64,000 nucleotides of DNA from Actinokineospora globicatena (GTDB lineage: Bacteria > Actinomycetota > Actinomycetes > Mycobacteriales > Pseudonocardiaceae): assembly GCF_024171945.1 (NCBI RefSeq), contig NZ_JAMTCR010000003.1:610211-674210 (forward strand). The letters are read 5' to 3'. The notes under the pieces were generated by a model that saw only the letters and a program-made list of their open reading frames with translations, searched no databases and was not told the origin of the DNA. Positions 42,783 to 51,237 of the stretch are shown piece by piece. The translations under genes and the position numbers were made by a program. Numbering within the stretch: position 1 is the stretch's first letter; every line of letters begins with the position of its first letter.

Positions 42783-45005
42783 GTGAGACTGCGAAGAATC
42801 ATGCCGGTGCTGGTTGTCGCGATCACGGTCGGCACGGGTGCGCCCGCCGTGGCCGCCGCGCAACGGCCGGTGGTGTCCGACCCCGTGGTCGCGGCCATGG
42901 GGCGGGACCTGGGCCTCACGCCCGAACAGGTGTCGCCACGTCTGGCCAAGGAGGCCGCTGGGAGCAGGCTGGAACAGCGCGTGCGGGTGGAGACGGGCGC
43001 GGCCTTCGCCGGTGCCTGGCTCGACACCGACGCGGAGCTGGTGGTCGCCGTGACCGACGAGGCCGCCGCGAGGGCCGCGCGAGCAGCCGGAGCGAAGGCG
43101 TCGGTCGTGCGGTGGAGCGGTGAACGGCTGGCGGAGGTCAAACGCGCCCTCGACGCCAAGCGGACCGCGCCCAAGACCGTCACCGGGTGGTACGTGGACG
43201 AGCCGGGCAACAGCGTCGTCGTGACCGCGACCGAACCCGGTGCCGCCGACGTGCGGGCCTTCGCCGGGGCAGCGCCGCAGGTCCGGATCGTGCGGGCGGC
43301 GGCGGTCCCCCAGCTCCTGCACGACGTGCGCGGCGGGGACGCCTACTACTTCAACGGCGGGTCGCGCTGCTCCATCGGGTTCTCGGTGCAGGGCGGGTAC
43401 GTCACGGCCGGGCACTGCGGCGTGGCCGGGACCGCGACCAACGGGTTCAACCAGGTCGCGCAGGGCACCGTGCAGCAGTCGGCGTTCCCCGGCGACGACA
43501 TGGCCTGGGTGCGCACGAACGCGAACTGGACGCCCCAGCCGCTGGTGAACAACTACTCGGGCGGTTCGGTCACCGTCCGCGGGTCCGCCGAGGCCGCGAT
43601 CGGCGCGTCGGTGTGCCGCTCCGGTTCCACCACCGGTTGGCGGTGCGGCACCATCCTGGCCAAGAACGAGACCGTCAACTACCCCAACGGTTCCGTCCAG
43701 GGCCTCACCAGGACCAACGCCTGCGCCGAGCCGGGTGACTCGGGCGGCTCGTGGCTGACGGGCGACCAGGCCCAGGGCGTCACCTCCGGCGGGTCGGGCA
43801 ACTGCTCGTCCGGCGGGGTCACGTACTTCCAGCCGGTCAACGAGATCCTCCAGCGCTATGGCCTGACCCTCACCGTCGAGGCCCCGCCCCAGCCGCCCAC
43901 CACGCCGGACAGCGGCAGCGTGACGGGCGACTTCAACGGTGACGGCAAGGCGGATGTGCTGTCCCTGTACGACTACGGCAACTCGACTGCGGGCCTGTGG
44001 GTGTTCCCCGGCACCGCGGCAGGTGGCGACTCGGCCTCGCAGCCTTACCGCGTGTGGCTCAGCGGGGCCGGCGCCTTCACGGCAGCCAACTCCAAGATCA
44101 CCGCGGGTGACTTCAACGGCGACGGCAAGACCGACGTGCTCGTGCTGTACGACTACGGCAACTCGACGACGGGCCTCTGGGTCCTCCCCGGCACGACCGC
44201 ACGGGGCGACTCGGCATCGGTCCCCTACCGGGCGTGGCTCAGCGGCGCGGGCGGCTTCACCTGGGCGAACAGCAAGATCTCGGCGGGCGACTTCACGGGT
44301 GACGGCAAGGCCGACGTGACGGCGTTCTACGACTACGGCGCGTCGACGACCGGCTTGTGGATCTTCCCCGGGACCAGCGCCACGGGCGACTCGGCGAGCG
44401 TGCCGCGCCGCACCTGGCTCAGCGGCGCAGGCGGCTTCACCTGGGCGAACACCAAGATCGCGACCGGCGACTTCACCGGCGACGGCAAGGCGGACGTGGC
44501 CGCGCTGTACGACTACGGTGCCTCGACGTCGGGGATCTGGATCTTCCCCGGAACGCCCGGGTCCGGCGACTCGGCGTCCGCCCCTTACCGCGTGTGGCTC
44601 AGCGGCGCGGGCGGGTTCACCTGGTCGAACACGAAGATCGCGGCCGGTGACTTCACCGGCGACGGCAGGTCGGACGTCGCGGCGTTCTACGACTACGGCG
44701 CGTCGACCTCGGGCTTGTGGATCTTCCCGGGCACAGGTGCCGCGGGTGACTCAGCGAGCGTGCCGCGCATGACCTGGCTCAGCGGCACGGGCGGCTTCAC
44801 CTGGGCCAACTCCAAGATCACGGCGGGCGACTTCACCGGCGACCGGAAGGCGGACGTCCTGGCCCTGTACGACTACGGGAACGCCACGACCGGGCTCTGG
44901 ACGTTCCCCGGCACGGCGGCTTCGGGCAACTCGGCCAGCGTCCCGCAACGCGTCTGGCTCAGCGGCGCAGGCGGCTGGGACTGGAAACGAGGTGCGGTGA
45001 CCTAA
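42783..45005 (+). CDS. Secreted S1 (streptogrisin-type) serine protease with six C-terminal FG-GAP-like repeats
   Basis: This encodes 740 residues from GTG 42783. A signal peptide (to about residue 22) is followed by an alpha-lytic-type pro-region (about 25-170) and an S1 domain with His211 in TAGHC, Asp238/239 in GDDMAW and Ser320 in GDSGGS. Paired cysteines flank the catalytic residues. A short Pro linker leads to six tandem 60-residue repeats beginning GDFTGDGKADV and ending WLSGAGGFTWANTKI, with Ca-binding-like DxNxDGxxD loops. The protease is probably exported, self-activated and anchored by the repeats, which may form a beta-propeller. A hairpin follows the stop. Confidence 0.93.
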   Translation: MRLRRIMPVLVVAITVGTGAPAVAAAQRPVVSDPVVAAMGRDLGLTPEQVSPRLAKEAAGSRLEQRVRVETGAAFAGAWLDTDAELVVAVTDEAAARAARAAGAKASVVRWSGERLAEVKRALDAKRTAPKTVTGWYVDEPGNSVVVTATEPGAADVRAFAGAAPQVRIVRAAAVPQLLHDVRGGDAYYFNGGSRCSIGFSVQGGYVTAGHCGVAGTATNGFNQVAQGTVQQSAFPGDDMAWVRTNANWTPQPLVNNYSGGSVTVRGSAEAAIGASVCRSGSTTGWRCGTILAKNETVNYPNGSVQGLTRTNACAEPGDSGGSWLTGDQAQGVTSGGSGNCSSGGVTYFQPVNEILQRYGLTLTVEAPPQPPTTPDSGSVTGDFNGDGKADVLSLYDYGNSTAGLWVFPGTAAGGDSASQPYRVWLSGAGAFTAANSKITAGDFNGDGKTDVLVLYDYGNSTTGLWVLPGTTARGDSASVPYRAWLSGAGGFTWANSKISAGDFTGDGKADVTAFYDYGASTTGLWIFPGTSATGDSASVPRRTWLSGAGGFTWANTKIATGDFTGDGKADVAALYDYGASTSGIWIFPGTPGSGDSASAPYRVWLSGAGGFTWSNTKIAAGDFTGDGRSDVAAFYDYGASTSGLWIFPGTGAAGDSASVPRMTWLSGTGGFTWANSKITAGDFTGDRKADVLALYDYGNATTGLWTFPGTAASGNSASVPQRVWLSGAGGWDWKRGAVT
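43923..45000 (+). repeat. 180-bp tandem coding repeat (x6)
   Basis: Six in-frame units of 60 residues start near 43926, 44106, 44286, 44466, 44646 and 44826. Units 3 to 5 are the most alike; the last is cut short at its C-terminal third. The constant length suggests duplication by unequal crossing-over. Confidence 0.85.
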
Positions 45006-45019
45006 CAGGCCATCAGGTG

Positions 45020-45050
45020 GGGGCTGGGGACCTTTGTGGACCCCAGCCCC
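45020..45050. terminator. Hairpin terminator after the S1 protease
   Basis: GGGGCTGGGG (45020-45029) pairs with CCCCAGCCCC (45041-45050), with two further inner G-C pairs across a mismatch. It lies 15 bp after the protease stop. Confidence 0.7.
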
Positions 45051-45096
45051 TCCTCGCTTGACCTTGCCACTGGCGGCAGGCTTCGACGATGGCCGC

Positions 45097-45819
45097 ATGA
45101 GGAACAAGGTTGTCCTGATCACGGGCGCTGGCACCGGCATCGGCAAGTCCACCGCACAGATGTTCCTGGCGTTGGGTGCCCAGGTGGTGATCGTCGGCAG
45201 GCGCGCACACGTGCTCGATTCGGTGACCGGCGCGCACGCGTTGCCCGCCGACATCACCGCCGATGGTGAACCGCAACGGATCGTGGACGCCGTTGTCGAG
45301 ATGCACGGACGGCTGGATGTGTTGGTCAACAACGCCGGAATCGTCCAGGGGGGCGCGCTGGGCGACATCCAGCCCGGGTCGGTTGATGCCCAGTTCGCCA
45401 CCAACGTCACCGCGCCGATCTTGCTGACCCAGGCCGCCGCGCCGGTCATGGTCGACGGCGGGGTGATCGTGAACGTGAGCACTGCCATCGGTCAACGGGC
45501 GTGGCCGAACAACTCCGTCTACGCCGCAACCAAAGCCGCGTTGGACTCGTTGACCCGGAGCTGGGCGGCGGAACTAGCGCCGCGCGGCATCCGCGTGATG
45601 GCGGTCGTCCCGGGCGCAGTCGAGACTCCGATCGGGGAACACCAGGGACTTTCGCCCACCCAGTTGCGTGAGGTGCGCGCGTGGCAGATCGCCCACACGC
45701 CACTGGGAAGGATCGCCACCCCAGACGAGGTCGCCTGGGTCATCGTCCAACTCTCCAGCGCTACCGCCTCCTTCATCACCGGCGTCATCCTCCCGGTGGA
45801 CGGCGGCGCTGTGATATGA
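45097..45819 (+). CDS. Short-chain dehydrogenase/reductase (SDR)
   Basis: This encodes 240 residues from ATG 45097; an in-frame start at 45034 would overlap the terminator. It has the cofactor motif TGAGTGIG, NNAG, the catalytic YAATK with an upstream Ser in VNVSTAIG, and the C-terminal SSATASFITGVILPVDGG typical of classical SDRs. It is a soluble NAD(P)H oxidoreductase of unknown substrate. The MerR-type reading frame that follows 7 bp later may have been its regulator. Confidence 0.92.
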   Translation: MRNKVVLITGAGTGIGKSTAQMFLALGAQVVIVGRRAHVLDSVTGAHALPADITADGEPQRIVDAVVEMHGRLDVLVNNAGIVQGGALGDIQPGSVDAQFATNVTAPILLTQAAAPVMVDGGVIVNVSTAIGQRAWPNNSVYAATKAALDSLTRSWAAELAPRGIRVMAVVPGAVETPIGEHQGLSPTQLREVRAWQIAHTPLGRIATPDEVAWVIVQLSSATASFITGVILPVDGGAVI

Positions 45820-45826
45820 CTGGCCA

Positions 45827-46182
45827 ATGCGCATCGGGGACCTTGCCGAGGCAACGGGCGCGACCCCACGCGCCCTACGCCACTACGAAGCCGCCGGCCT
45901 GTCACCTCAACCCGAAAACCCAACGGCTACCGCGACTACACCACCGCGACCGTCACCCGGGTCCACAACATCCGCCACCTCCTAGCAGCAGGCCTAACCC
46001 TGGACGACATCCAAGCCTTCACCCCCTGCCTAGACGGCGACGTAACCGCCCACCCCTCACCCGCCGGAATCCAAATAGCCCAAGACAGACTCGCCATCCT
46101 CAACCACCGCATCGCCACCCAGACCGCTGCCCGCGACCGACTGGCCGCGGCCCTGGAAAGCCTCGGGGCGAACTCCCGATAG
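45827..46182 (+). pseudogene. MerR-family regulator with a frameshift
   Basis: From ATG 45827 the frame reads MRIGDLAEATGATPRALRHY and EAAGLSPQPEN, the standard MerR helix-turn-helix. It then loses the family pattern. From about 45925, NGYRDYTTATVTRVHNIRHL continues in another frame to TAG 46182. The span of 356 nt is not a multiple of three, so one base is missing or two are extra near 45905-45925, just before the wing. This is either a real inactivating mutation or a sequencing error. If intact it would be a protein of about 118 residues, probably regulating the SDR gene. Confidence 0.8.
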
Positions 46183-46228
46183 CGCCCGACTCTCGGCTCC
46201 GCACACGGCGACTCGCAAGCGCGAGATT

Positions 46229-46699
46229 TCACTGAGACTTCGGCGCGAAGAAGGCTCGCAGCGTGGCGTTGGCATGACGGCCAGCGGGGGTGGTTGAGCC
46301 GAAGTACCGGTGGCGAAGAGAGAGCGTGCGGCCATTGGTGAGGGTGAGGGTCACGTAGCGACGGGGGTTGCAGCGGACTTGCTGATAGCGGGTCCACTTC
46401 CAGGACTCGATGTCGTCGCGGTGCAGGGAGCGGCGCCGAAGCTTCTCACGGAACTCGAGTTTGCCGCCGCGGATGTACACCGGTCCGACGTCGACGATCA
46501 GGATGGCGGTCCAGATGGCGAAGACCAGGAAGATGACGGCCATGGCGGCAGCCCAAACGCTTGCCCCGTCAGACCGGTATCCCCACCCGTAGTAATAGTA
46601 CATCGCGGCCAAGAGCAGCCACATGACGGTGATCCCGCTCCAGTACGCCGTGGCGAACCGGAGCCTGGGAATCACCTTGTCAGGACTGGGTTTCGGCAT
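46229..46699 (-). CDS. Two-TM membrane protein with PH-like C-terminus
   Basis: This encodes 156 residues from ATG 46699, overlapping the end of the upstream reductase gene by 20 bp. Two hydrophobic segments (about 15-37 and 48-70, including GITVMWLLLAAMYYYYGWGY) precede a beta-rich domain with VYIRGGKLEFREKLRRRSLH and RYVTLTLTNGRTLSLRHRY, the pattern of bacterial PH-like domains. The function is unknown. It is probably co-transcribed with the NmrA-type gene. Confidence 0.7.
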   Translation of the reverse strand: MPKPSPDKVIPRLRFATAYWSGITVMWLLLAAMYYYYGWGYRSDGASVWAAAMAVIFLVFAIWTAILIVDVGPVYIRGGKLEFREKLRRRSLHRDDIESWKWTRYQQVRCNPRRYVTLTLTNGRTLSLRHRYFGSTTPAGRHANATLRAFFAPKSQ

Positions 46700-47522
46700 G
46701 GTGTTGGGCGAACTCGGCCGGGGTGTACGCGCGGCGTCCACAGTGGACCTCGACGGTGTCGGCCACGGGGATGACGAAGCTGCCGTCAGCGACCTTGCCG
46801 AGGGCGTCGGCCAGGAAGTCGCCGTAGGAGTAGGTGAAGCCGCGCGATTCGAGGAGGGCGATGAACTCGGCCGGTTCGACTGGGATGTAACGGAACGGGC
46901 GTCCCAGGGCGGCTTCGAAGGCCTCGGCGACAGCGTGGTGGGTGACGGATTCAGGACCAGTGACCGGAAGTGGGCCAGTGGGACCGTTCGGGGCGAGCGC
47001 GGCCACGGCCACGGCGGCGATGTCACGGGTGTCGACGAACGGGAACGGCGCCTCGCCCGCGGGGAGCCGGAGTTCGCCGGTCTCAAGCATGCCGCGGAAG
47101 GAGCCGACGGTGAAGTTGTCCAGGAACCAGGTCGGGCGGATGAGCGCGGCCTCGACCGGCAGCGACAGGAGGGTCTGCTCGGCGACCTTGGTGGGGTCGT
47201 CGTCGGGGGCGTGGTCGACGTCGATCGTGGACAGCAACGCGATCCGGGGGACCCCTGCGGCGACGGCGGCGCGGATGACGTCCGGCGCCTTCTCGGGGGC
47301 ACCGGCGTGGTTGAACGGGATCACGACGTACGCGGCGTCGGCACCGGCGAACGCGGGGTGCCAGGTGGACTCGTCATCCCAATCGAACGGGACGAACTCC
47401 CCCGCGACGGCCGGTCGCCTGCCCGCGGCCCGGACCGCCCAACCCTGGTCAACGGCCTGCGCCACCACGTGTCGGCCGGTCTTGCCGGTCGCCCCCAGCA
47501 CGGTCACCACATGATCACTCAC
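46680..47522 (-). CDS. NmrA-type NAD(P)-binding oxidoreductase/sensor
   Basis: This encodes 280 residues from ATG 47522. The N-terminal Rossmann motif VTVLGATGKTGRHV and the atypical-SDR layout (RIALLSTIDVDHAP, ALIRPTWFLDNF, PFVDTRDIAAVA) match NmrA-like proteins, which bind NAD(P) and either reduce small substrates or sense redox state. The active-site Tyr-x-x-x-Lys is not conserved in the usual place. It is divergent from the CoA-binding gene with a short shared promoter region of about 30 bp. Confidence 0.88.
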   Translation of the reverse strand: MSDHVVTVLGATGKTGRHVVAQAVDQGWAVRAAGRRPAVAGEFVPFDWDDESTWHPAFAGADAAYVVIPFNHAGAPEKAPDVIRAAVAAGVPRIALLSTIDVDHAPDDDPTKVAEQTLLSLPVEAALIRPTWFLDNFTVGSFRGMLETGELRLPAGEAPFPFVDTRDIAAVAVAALAPNGPTGPLPVTGPESVTHHAVAEAFEAALGRPFRYIPVEPAEFIALLESRGFTYSYGDFLADALGKVADGSFVIPVADTVEVHCGRRAYTPAEFAQHHAETQS

Positions 47523-47556
47523 GGGGCGAAGCTATCAGCATGAGAGGCTGGTGCGC

Positions 47557-47973
47557 ATGACCGCCGCCGAACCCGACGACATCCGCTGGATCCTCGCCCA
47601 CTGCCACACCTGGGCGATCATCGGCCTCGCCGACAACCCGGCCCGCCCGGCCCACGGCGTCGCCCGCTTCCTCCAGCGCCACGGCAAGCGCATCGTGCCC
47701 GTCCACCCCAACGCCGAGACCGTCTGGGGCGAACCCGGATACGCCTCCCTCGCCGACATCCCCTTCCCCGTCGACTGCGTCGACGTCTTCCGCCGCTCCG
47801 CCGACGCGGGCCCCTTCGCCGACCAGGCCATCACCATCGGCGCCCGCGCGGTCTGGTTCCAATTGGACGTCCTCGACCCAGCCGCAGGCCAACGCGCAAC
47901 CTCCGCAGGCCTCCGCTTCGTCCAGGACCGCTGCCCCGCCATCGAGTGGCCCCAGTTCGGCCCCGCCGCCTAA
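47557..47973 (+). CDS. CoA-binding domain protein (YccU-like)
   Basis: This encodes 138 residues from ATG 47557 (AGAGG 9 nt upstream); GTG 47551 is also in frame. It is a single Rossmann-type CoA-binding domain: TWAIIGLADNPARPAHGVARFLQ, HGKRIVPVHPNAETVWGE, VDCVDVFRRS and the C-terminal RFVQDRCPAIEW. Members of this family bind CoA or nucleotides; the cellular role is not established. Confidence 0.9.
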   Translation: MTAAEPDDIRWILAHCHTWAIIGLADNPARPAHGVARFLQRHGKRIVPVHPNAETVWGEPGYASLADIPFPVDCVDVFRRSADAGPFADQAITIGARAVWFQLDVLDPAAGQRATSAGLRFVQDRCPAIEWPQFGPAA

Positions 47974-47999
47974 TTTCCCTCTTCTGGGTGACAGAAGTT

Positions 48000-48013
48000 A
48001 TCCACATGTGGAT
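48000..48013. promoter_or_regulatory. 14-bp perfect palindrome with DnaA-box-like 9-mer
   Basis: ATCCACATGTGGAT is a perfect palindrome, and 47998-48006 reads TTATCCACA, identical to the E. coli DnaA-box consensus. As a lone site in an intergenic region it is more likely a repressor or activator operator than part of a replication origin. Confidence 0.4.
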
Positions 48014-48023
48014 CTTCGCGGGG

Positions 48024-48040
48024 GTCGATTCAAGATCGAC
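48024..48040. promoter_or_regulatory. Inverted repeat GTCGAT-N5-ATCGAC
   Basis: Two 6-bp arms flank a 5-bp spacer, 10 bp after the 14-bp palindrome. It could be a dimeric regulator site; no downstream plus-strand gene is apparent. Confidence 0.3.
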
Positions 48041-48596
48041 TGTCGGGGGGTCCTTGTAGACTGGACCAGGGCCGCCCCCCGGAGAGGGTGGGGGCTGGGC
48101 GGGGGAGGACCGCGCGCGGGCGCGATCCGCAGGGGGTAGGGCTGAGGGGGTTCGGCGGGGTCGCACGAGGGGCGGCGGGGTGCCGTTCATGGCGATCTTG
48201 TGCTGGCCAAGGGGCAGTGCGCCACGCACTGGCGGGACCCTTGCGCAACCGGGTCCGGTATGGCGCATGACGCGGAGTGCGGGGTGGCCGGAGGCGCTGA
48301 GTAAGTCATGTCTGCGCGGGATGGAACCCGGGCGGGAGTCGACGACTCGAGTTCGGGCGGTGGCGCGGCGGCGGGTGTGGCTCGCTGCGCGATCGGGCCG
48401 AGACTTAGCGCGGAGTGGTGCCTAGAGCGGCGGTGCGAGGTCTGTGCGCGACCTACGGGGCTGTGGAGCGGTAGCGCCGCGAGCCCCGGGTCCGGTCTAG
48501 GCGGCTACGGCGAGGGCCAGGACCGGGAAGCGGCACAGTCCGGGAGCAACGGGAAGGGATCCAGGACTGGCGTATGCGGAGAGGGCCAGGCGCGGG

Positions 48597-48869
48597 TCAG
48601 GCGGCCATGGGGAGGTCGATGTGGTTGGCGCCGGTCGGGGTGAGGATGACCTTGGCGAGGCGGCCGCCGCCGGGGGCGGGGTCGATCTGGGCGAAGCCGC
48701 GGCGGATGAGGATGTCGAGGGACTCGGACTGCCACTGGGGGACGGTGCCCGCGGCGCCGCCGTCGGTGTCGGACCAGCGGAAGCCCATCGGGCCGCCCCA
48801 CAGGCCGTTGTGGAAGAGGATGGACTGGTCGGCCACGTCGCGGAGGGTCGACATCTCGTTCTCGGTCAT
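48597..48869 (-). CDS. Small conserved-looking cytosolic protein, unknown
   Basis: This encodes 90 residues from ATG 48869, selected over a start at 48902 by AAGGAG 6 nt upstream. It reads SILFHNGLWGGPMGFRWSD near the N-terminus, then a region of alternating helix and strand, LDILIRRGFAQIDPAPGGGR. There is no signal peptide or membrane segment. I do not recognise the family. Confidence 0.65.
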   Translation of the reverse strand: MTENEMSTLRDVADQSILFHNGLWGGPMGFRWSDTDGGAAGTVPQWQSESLDILIRRGFAQIDPAPGGGRLAKVILTPTGANHIDLPMAA

Positions 48870-48985
48870 CGGGGGCTCCTTCGGGTCGGTGCTGCCGGTC
48901 ACAGCAATCGTCGACCCCGGAACCCCCGCTTGTCCCCGCCCGCACCGACCTCGCCCTTGATCCGCACCCGTCCCGCAACCGCCGC

Positions 48986-51076
48986 CTAGAGGGCCGCACG
49001 CACGGCGTTGACGATCTCCACGTCGTCGGCGATGGTGCCGCCCGCGGTGGGGATCCGCTGGTCACCGGCCACGATCGGCGCCAACTCCGCCCGGAGGTGT
49101 TCCCGGAGCTCCGGCTGGTCGGCGGTGAGCTTGACGAGAGCACGGCCCACGACGGGAGCGACCCGGCCCGCGCTGTAGTCGGCGATCGCGTCCATGAGGG
49201 CGCTGACCAGGTGGTTCCCGGCGTCAGCCGCATCGATCTCGCCCAGGTCGATCAGGGCGTCGACGGCTGCCGCGGTGGAGAAGTGGTCGGTCCCGGACCA
49301 GGTCTGACGGCCGTTGGCGACGATGTCCCGGAGCACCGCGACCACCTCCGCGCGCCGCCCGGGCACGGTCAGAGCGAGCTCGACGGCCTGCGGGAGCGGA
49401 TTCTCCCCCTCGTTGAGGACCGCCAGCACGGTCGGCCAGGTGATCTCGGGGTCCCCGACCACCCTCGCCGCCGCGAGCTGGGCGAAGCGTCCCGGGAACG
49501 ACGTATCAGCGGTGCCGGTGAGCTGTCCGAGACAAGCCTCGCGCAGGGCGGGCGTCGGGCGGGTGGCCCACGCCTCGATCAGGTCCTCGTCGGCGCCGAC
49601 GGCCTCCCAAGCCTCGCGGAACGCCGCGTCCAGGTCGGCGTCCGGATCGGACAGCGCGTCGACCGTGACGACCCAGGCGTTGCGCTCGGCGACGGCCCGC
49701 AGCGGCGGGATGTCCAACGCCGGGTTGCTCGCCTTGGCCAGAGCCAACAATTTACCCACTTGGTGCGGCAACTCCGGTGCGAGCGGCACTACCGCGCGCA
49801 CCATGTCCTGGGTGGCGGGCAGCGCGGACAGGACCTCGATCCACGCCGCCGACCGCCACGTGTTCAACGCCGCGACGACCACCTCGAACACGTCATCCGC
49901 TGCCCAGTTCACGTCGTCTGGAGCTGCCCGGAAGCCCACCAATGCATAGGCGAAGGCGGTCCGGTTGGACCGGCGGTTCACGGTCGGTTCGATCGGGCTC
50001 AGGGTCGCGGCCCTCGCAGGTGCGGCCCAGCGCGGGTCACGGCACCCGAAGAGCGTGGTGGCGACGGACGCCAGCACCACCGGGTCGCCACTATCAGCCA
50101 ACTCGGCGACCACATCGCAGATCTCCGCTGCCCGGTGCGGCACGGCGGGCAACACCTGGTCCAGCGCAGACACCACACTGGCGTCCCGGGGCGTGAGCTG
50201 GAGCAGCCCGTCGACGACCTCGTCCCCCGCCCCCCGGGACCTCAACGCGACCTCCACCCACGCTTCGGCGAGGGCTTCGACGTCCACCGACCCCACCAAC
50301 CCGTGCAGCACCGGGATCGCCCCCGCACCGGCGTGACTGGCGAGGATGACGAGCGACTCCTCCGGCCCGCTCCCCGCGTACTTGCCCGCCTGCGTCAACC
50401 ACAGCCGCACCACGTGATCAAGCGCCCCGGGCAGTTCCAGGCCCTCCGCGATCGAACTCCACGCCGCCACGAAGACGACGGCCTCATCCCCACGGGCGAT
50501 CACGGCCTTGAAGTCCGCCCGCCTGAACTTGCCATGCCTGATGAGCGACGCCACCAACGCGGCCGAGCCCGCGGTCGTGTCCTCCACGCCGAACCGCGCG
50601 CGCAACACCGGCACCACCTCCGCGGCGACCGGCTCCCCCGCCAGGAACATGGTGAACCGGTAAGTCGCCGCGCGCACATCACCGTCCTCGTCGGCAAGCA
50701 GCGGTACCAGTCGCCGCGCGGCATCCGCCAACGCCGCCCTGGCGCTCTCGTCGAAGTCATCCATGTCAGTGTCATCAGGCAGGTAGTGCGACGACTCGCT
50801 GGCCCCCTCCCAGATGGATTCGCCATAGGACTCCAGGAACCCGATCGCCCCCAGCCGACCGGGAGCCGAGGCATCCAACGCGACATCAACCAACAACGGA
50901 ACCGCAGGCACCGTCGCGTTGTAGACAGTCCCCTGATGCAAGATCGACGCATAGAGGTTGTCCAGCGCCGCCTGCCACCCCTCACCCCGCAACGCCCCGA
51001 TCAACCCCGGCGTGTCCTCAGCAGCGCCATAGGCATGCTCCAACACGGACCAGTCAACTTCGGGGTGCACAGTCAC
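48986..51076 (-). CDS. HEAT-repeat-like protein, 696 residues
   Basis: Its start is at 51076. The product is a long alpha-solenoid with recurring units such as ADAARRLVPLLADEDGDVRA and helical pairs spaced by about 35-45 residues. Asp/Glu-rich loops occur near residues 95-115. It has no catalytic motif, signal peptide or membrane helix. Related HEAT proteins often stand beside polymorphic toxin or immunity genes in actinomycetes and act as scaffolds; the role here is unknown. A second, much shorter HEAT-like protein lies at 52114. Confidence 0.75.
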   Translation of the reverse strand: MTVHPEVDWSVLEHAYGAAEDTPGLIGALRGEGWQAALDNLYASILHQGTVYNATVPAVPLLVDVALDASAPGRLGAIGFLESYGESIWEGASESSHYLPDDTDMDDFDESARAALADAARRLVPLLADEDGDVRAATYRFTMFLAGEPVAAEVVPVLRARFGVEDTTAGSAALVASLIRHGKFRRADFKAVIARGDEAVVFVAAWSSIAEGLELPGALDHVVRLWLTQAGKYAGSGPEESLVILASHAGAGAIPVLHGLVGSVDVEALAEAWVEVALRSRGAGDEVVDGLLQLTPRDASVVSALDQVLPAVPHRAAEICDVVAELADSGDPVVLASVATTLFGCRDPRWAAPARAATLSPIEPTVNRRSNRTAFAYALVGFRAAPDDVNWAADDVFEVVVAALNTWRSAAWIEVLSALPATQDMVRAVVPLAPELPHQVGKLLALAKASNPALDIPPLRAVAERNAWVVTVDALSDPDADLDAAFREAWEAVGADEDLIEAWATRPTPALREACLGQLTGTADTSFPGRFAQLAAARVVGDPEITWPTVLAVLNEGENPLPQAVELALTVPGRRAEVVAVLRDIVANGRQTWSGTDHFSTAAAVDALIDLGEIDAADAGNHLVSALMDAIADYSAGRVAPVVGRALVKLTADQPELREHLRAELAPIVAGDQRIPTAGGTIADDVEIVNAVRAAL

Positions 51077-51237
51077 GCACAGAGACTAGCCAGTCGCCCA
51101 TTCAGGTGACGACCGGGCAATCTAAGCCAACGCAGGACTACGGCGAGTGGTCAAGGAAAGCCTCGACGCAACGTCCAAGACCAGCGGCGTCGGCACGTCT
51201 CCGGCGATCAACCCGCGCTCGAGGAGGCCGAGGTCCC

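Larger units (their letters stand above)
47974..48596. other. 623-bp non-coding region with palindromes
   Basis: The first 70 bp contain two short inverted repeats listed separately and a TTGTAGACT that could be part of a promoter. The rest is extremely G-rich on the plus strand. Several open frames cross it but none has a credible ribosome site or recognisable product, and I recognise no structured RNA. The left part may be what is left of a repeated element or of the promoter of a lost gene. Confidence 0.5.

Noticed and set aside
42318-43415. 365-residue minus-strand open frame reaching into the intergenic region
   Set aside because: It runs through a perfect hairpin and antisense to the protease; the part in the gap (about 42420-42570) has no recognisable family or ribosome site.
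47998-48006. DnaA box as a replication origin
   Set aside because: Only one box is present, and no dnaA, dnaN or AT-rich region is nearby.
49097-51109. 670-residue plus-strand open frame
   Set aside because: Antisense of the HEAT-repeat gene, which has a coherent solenoid pattern; this frame has none.
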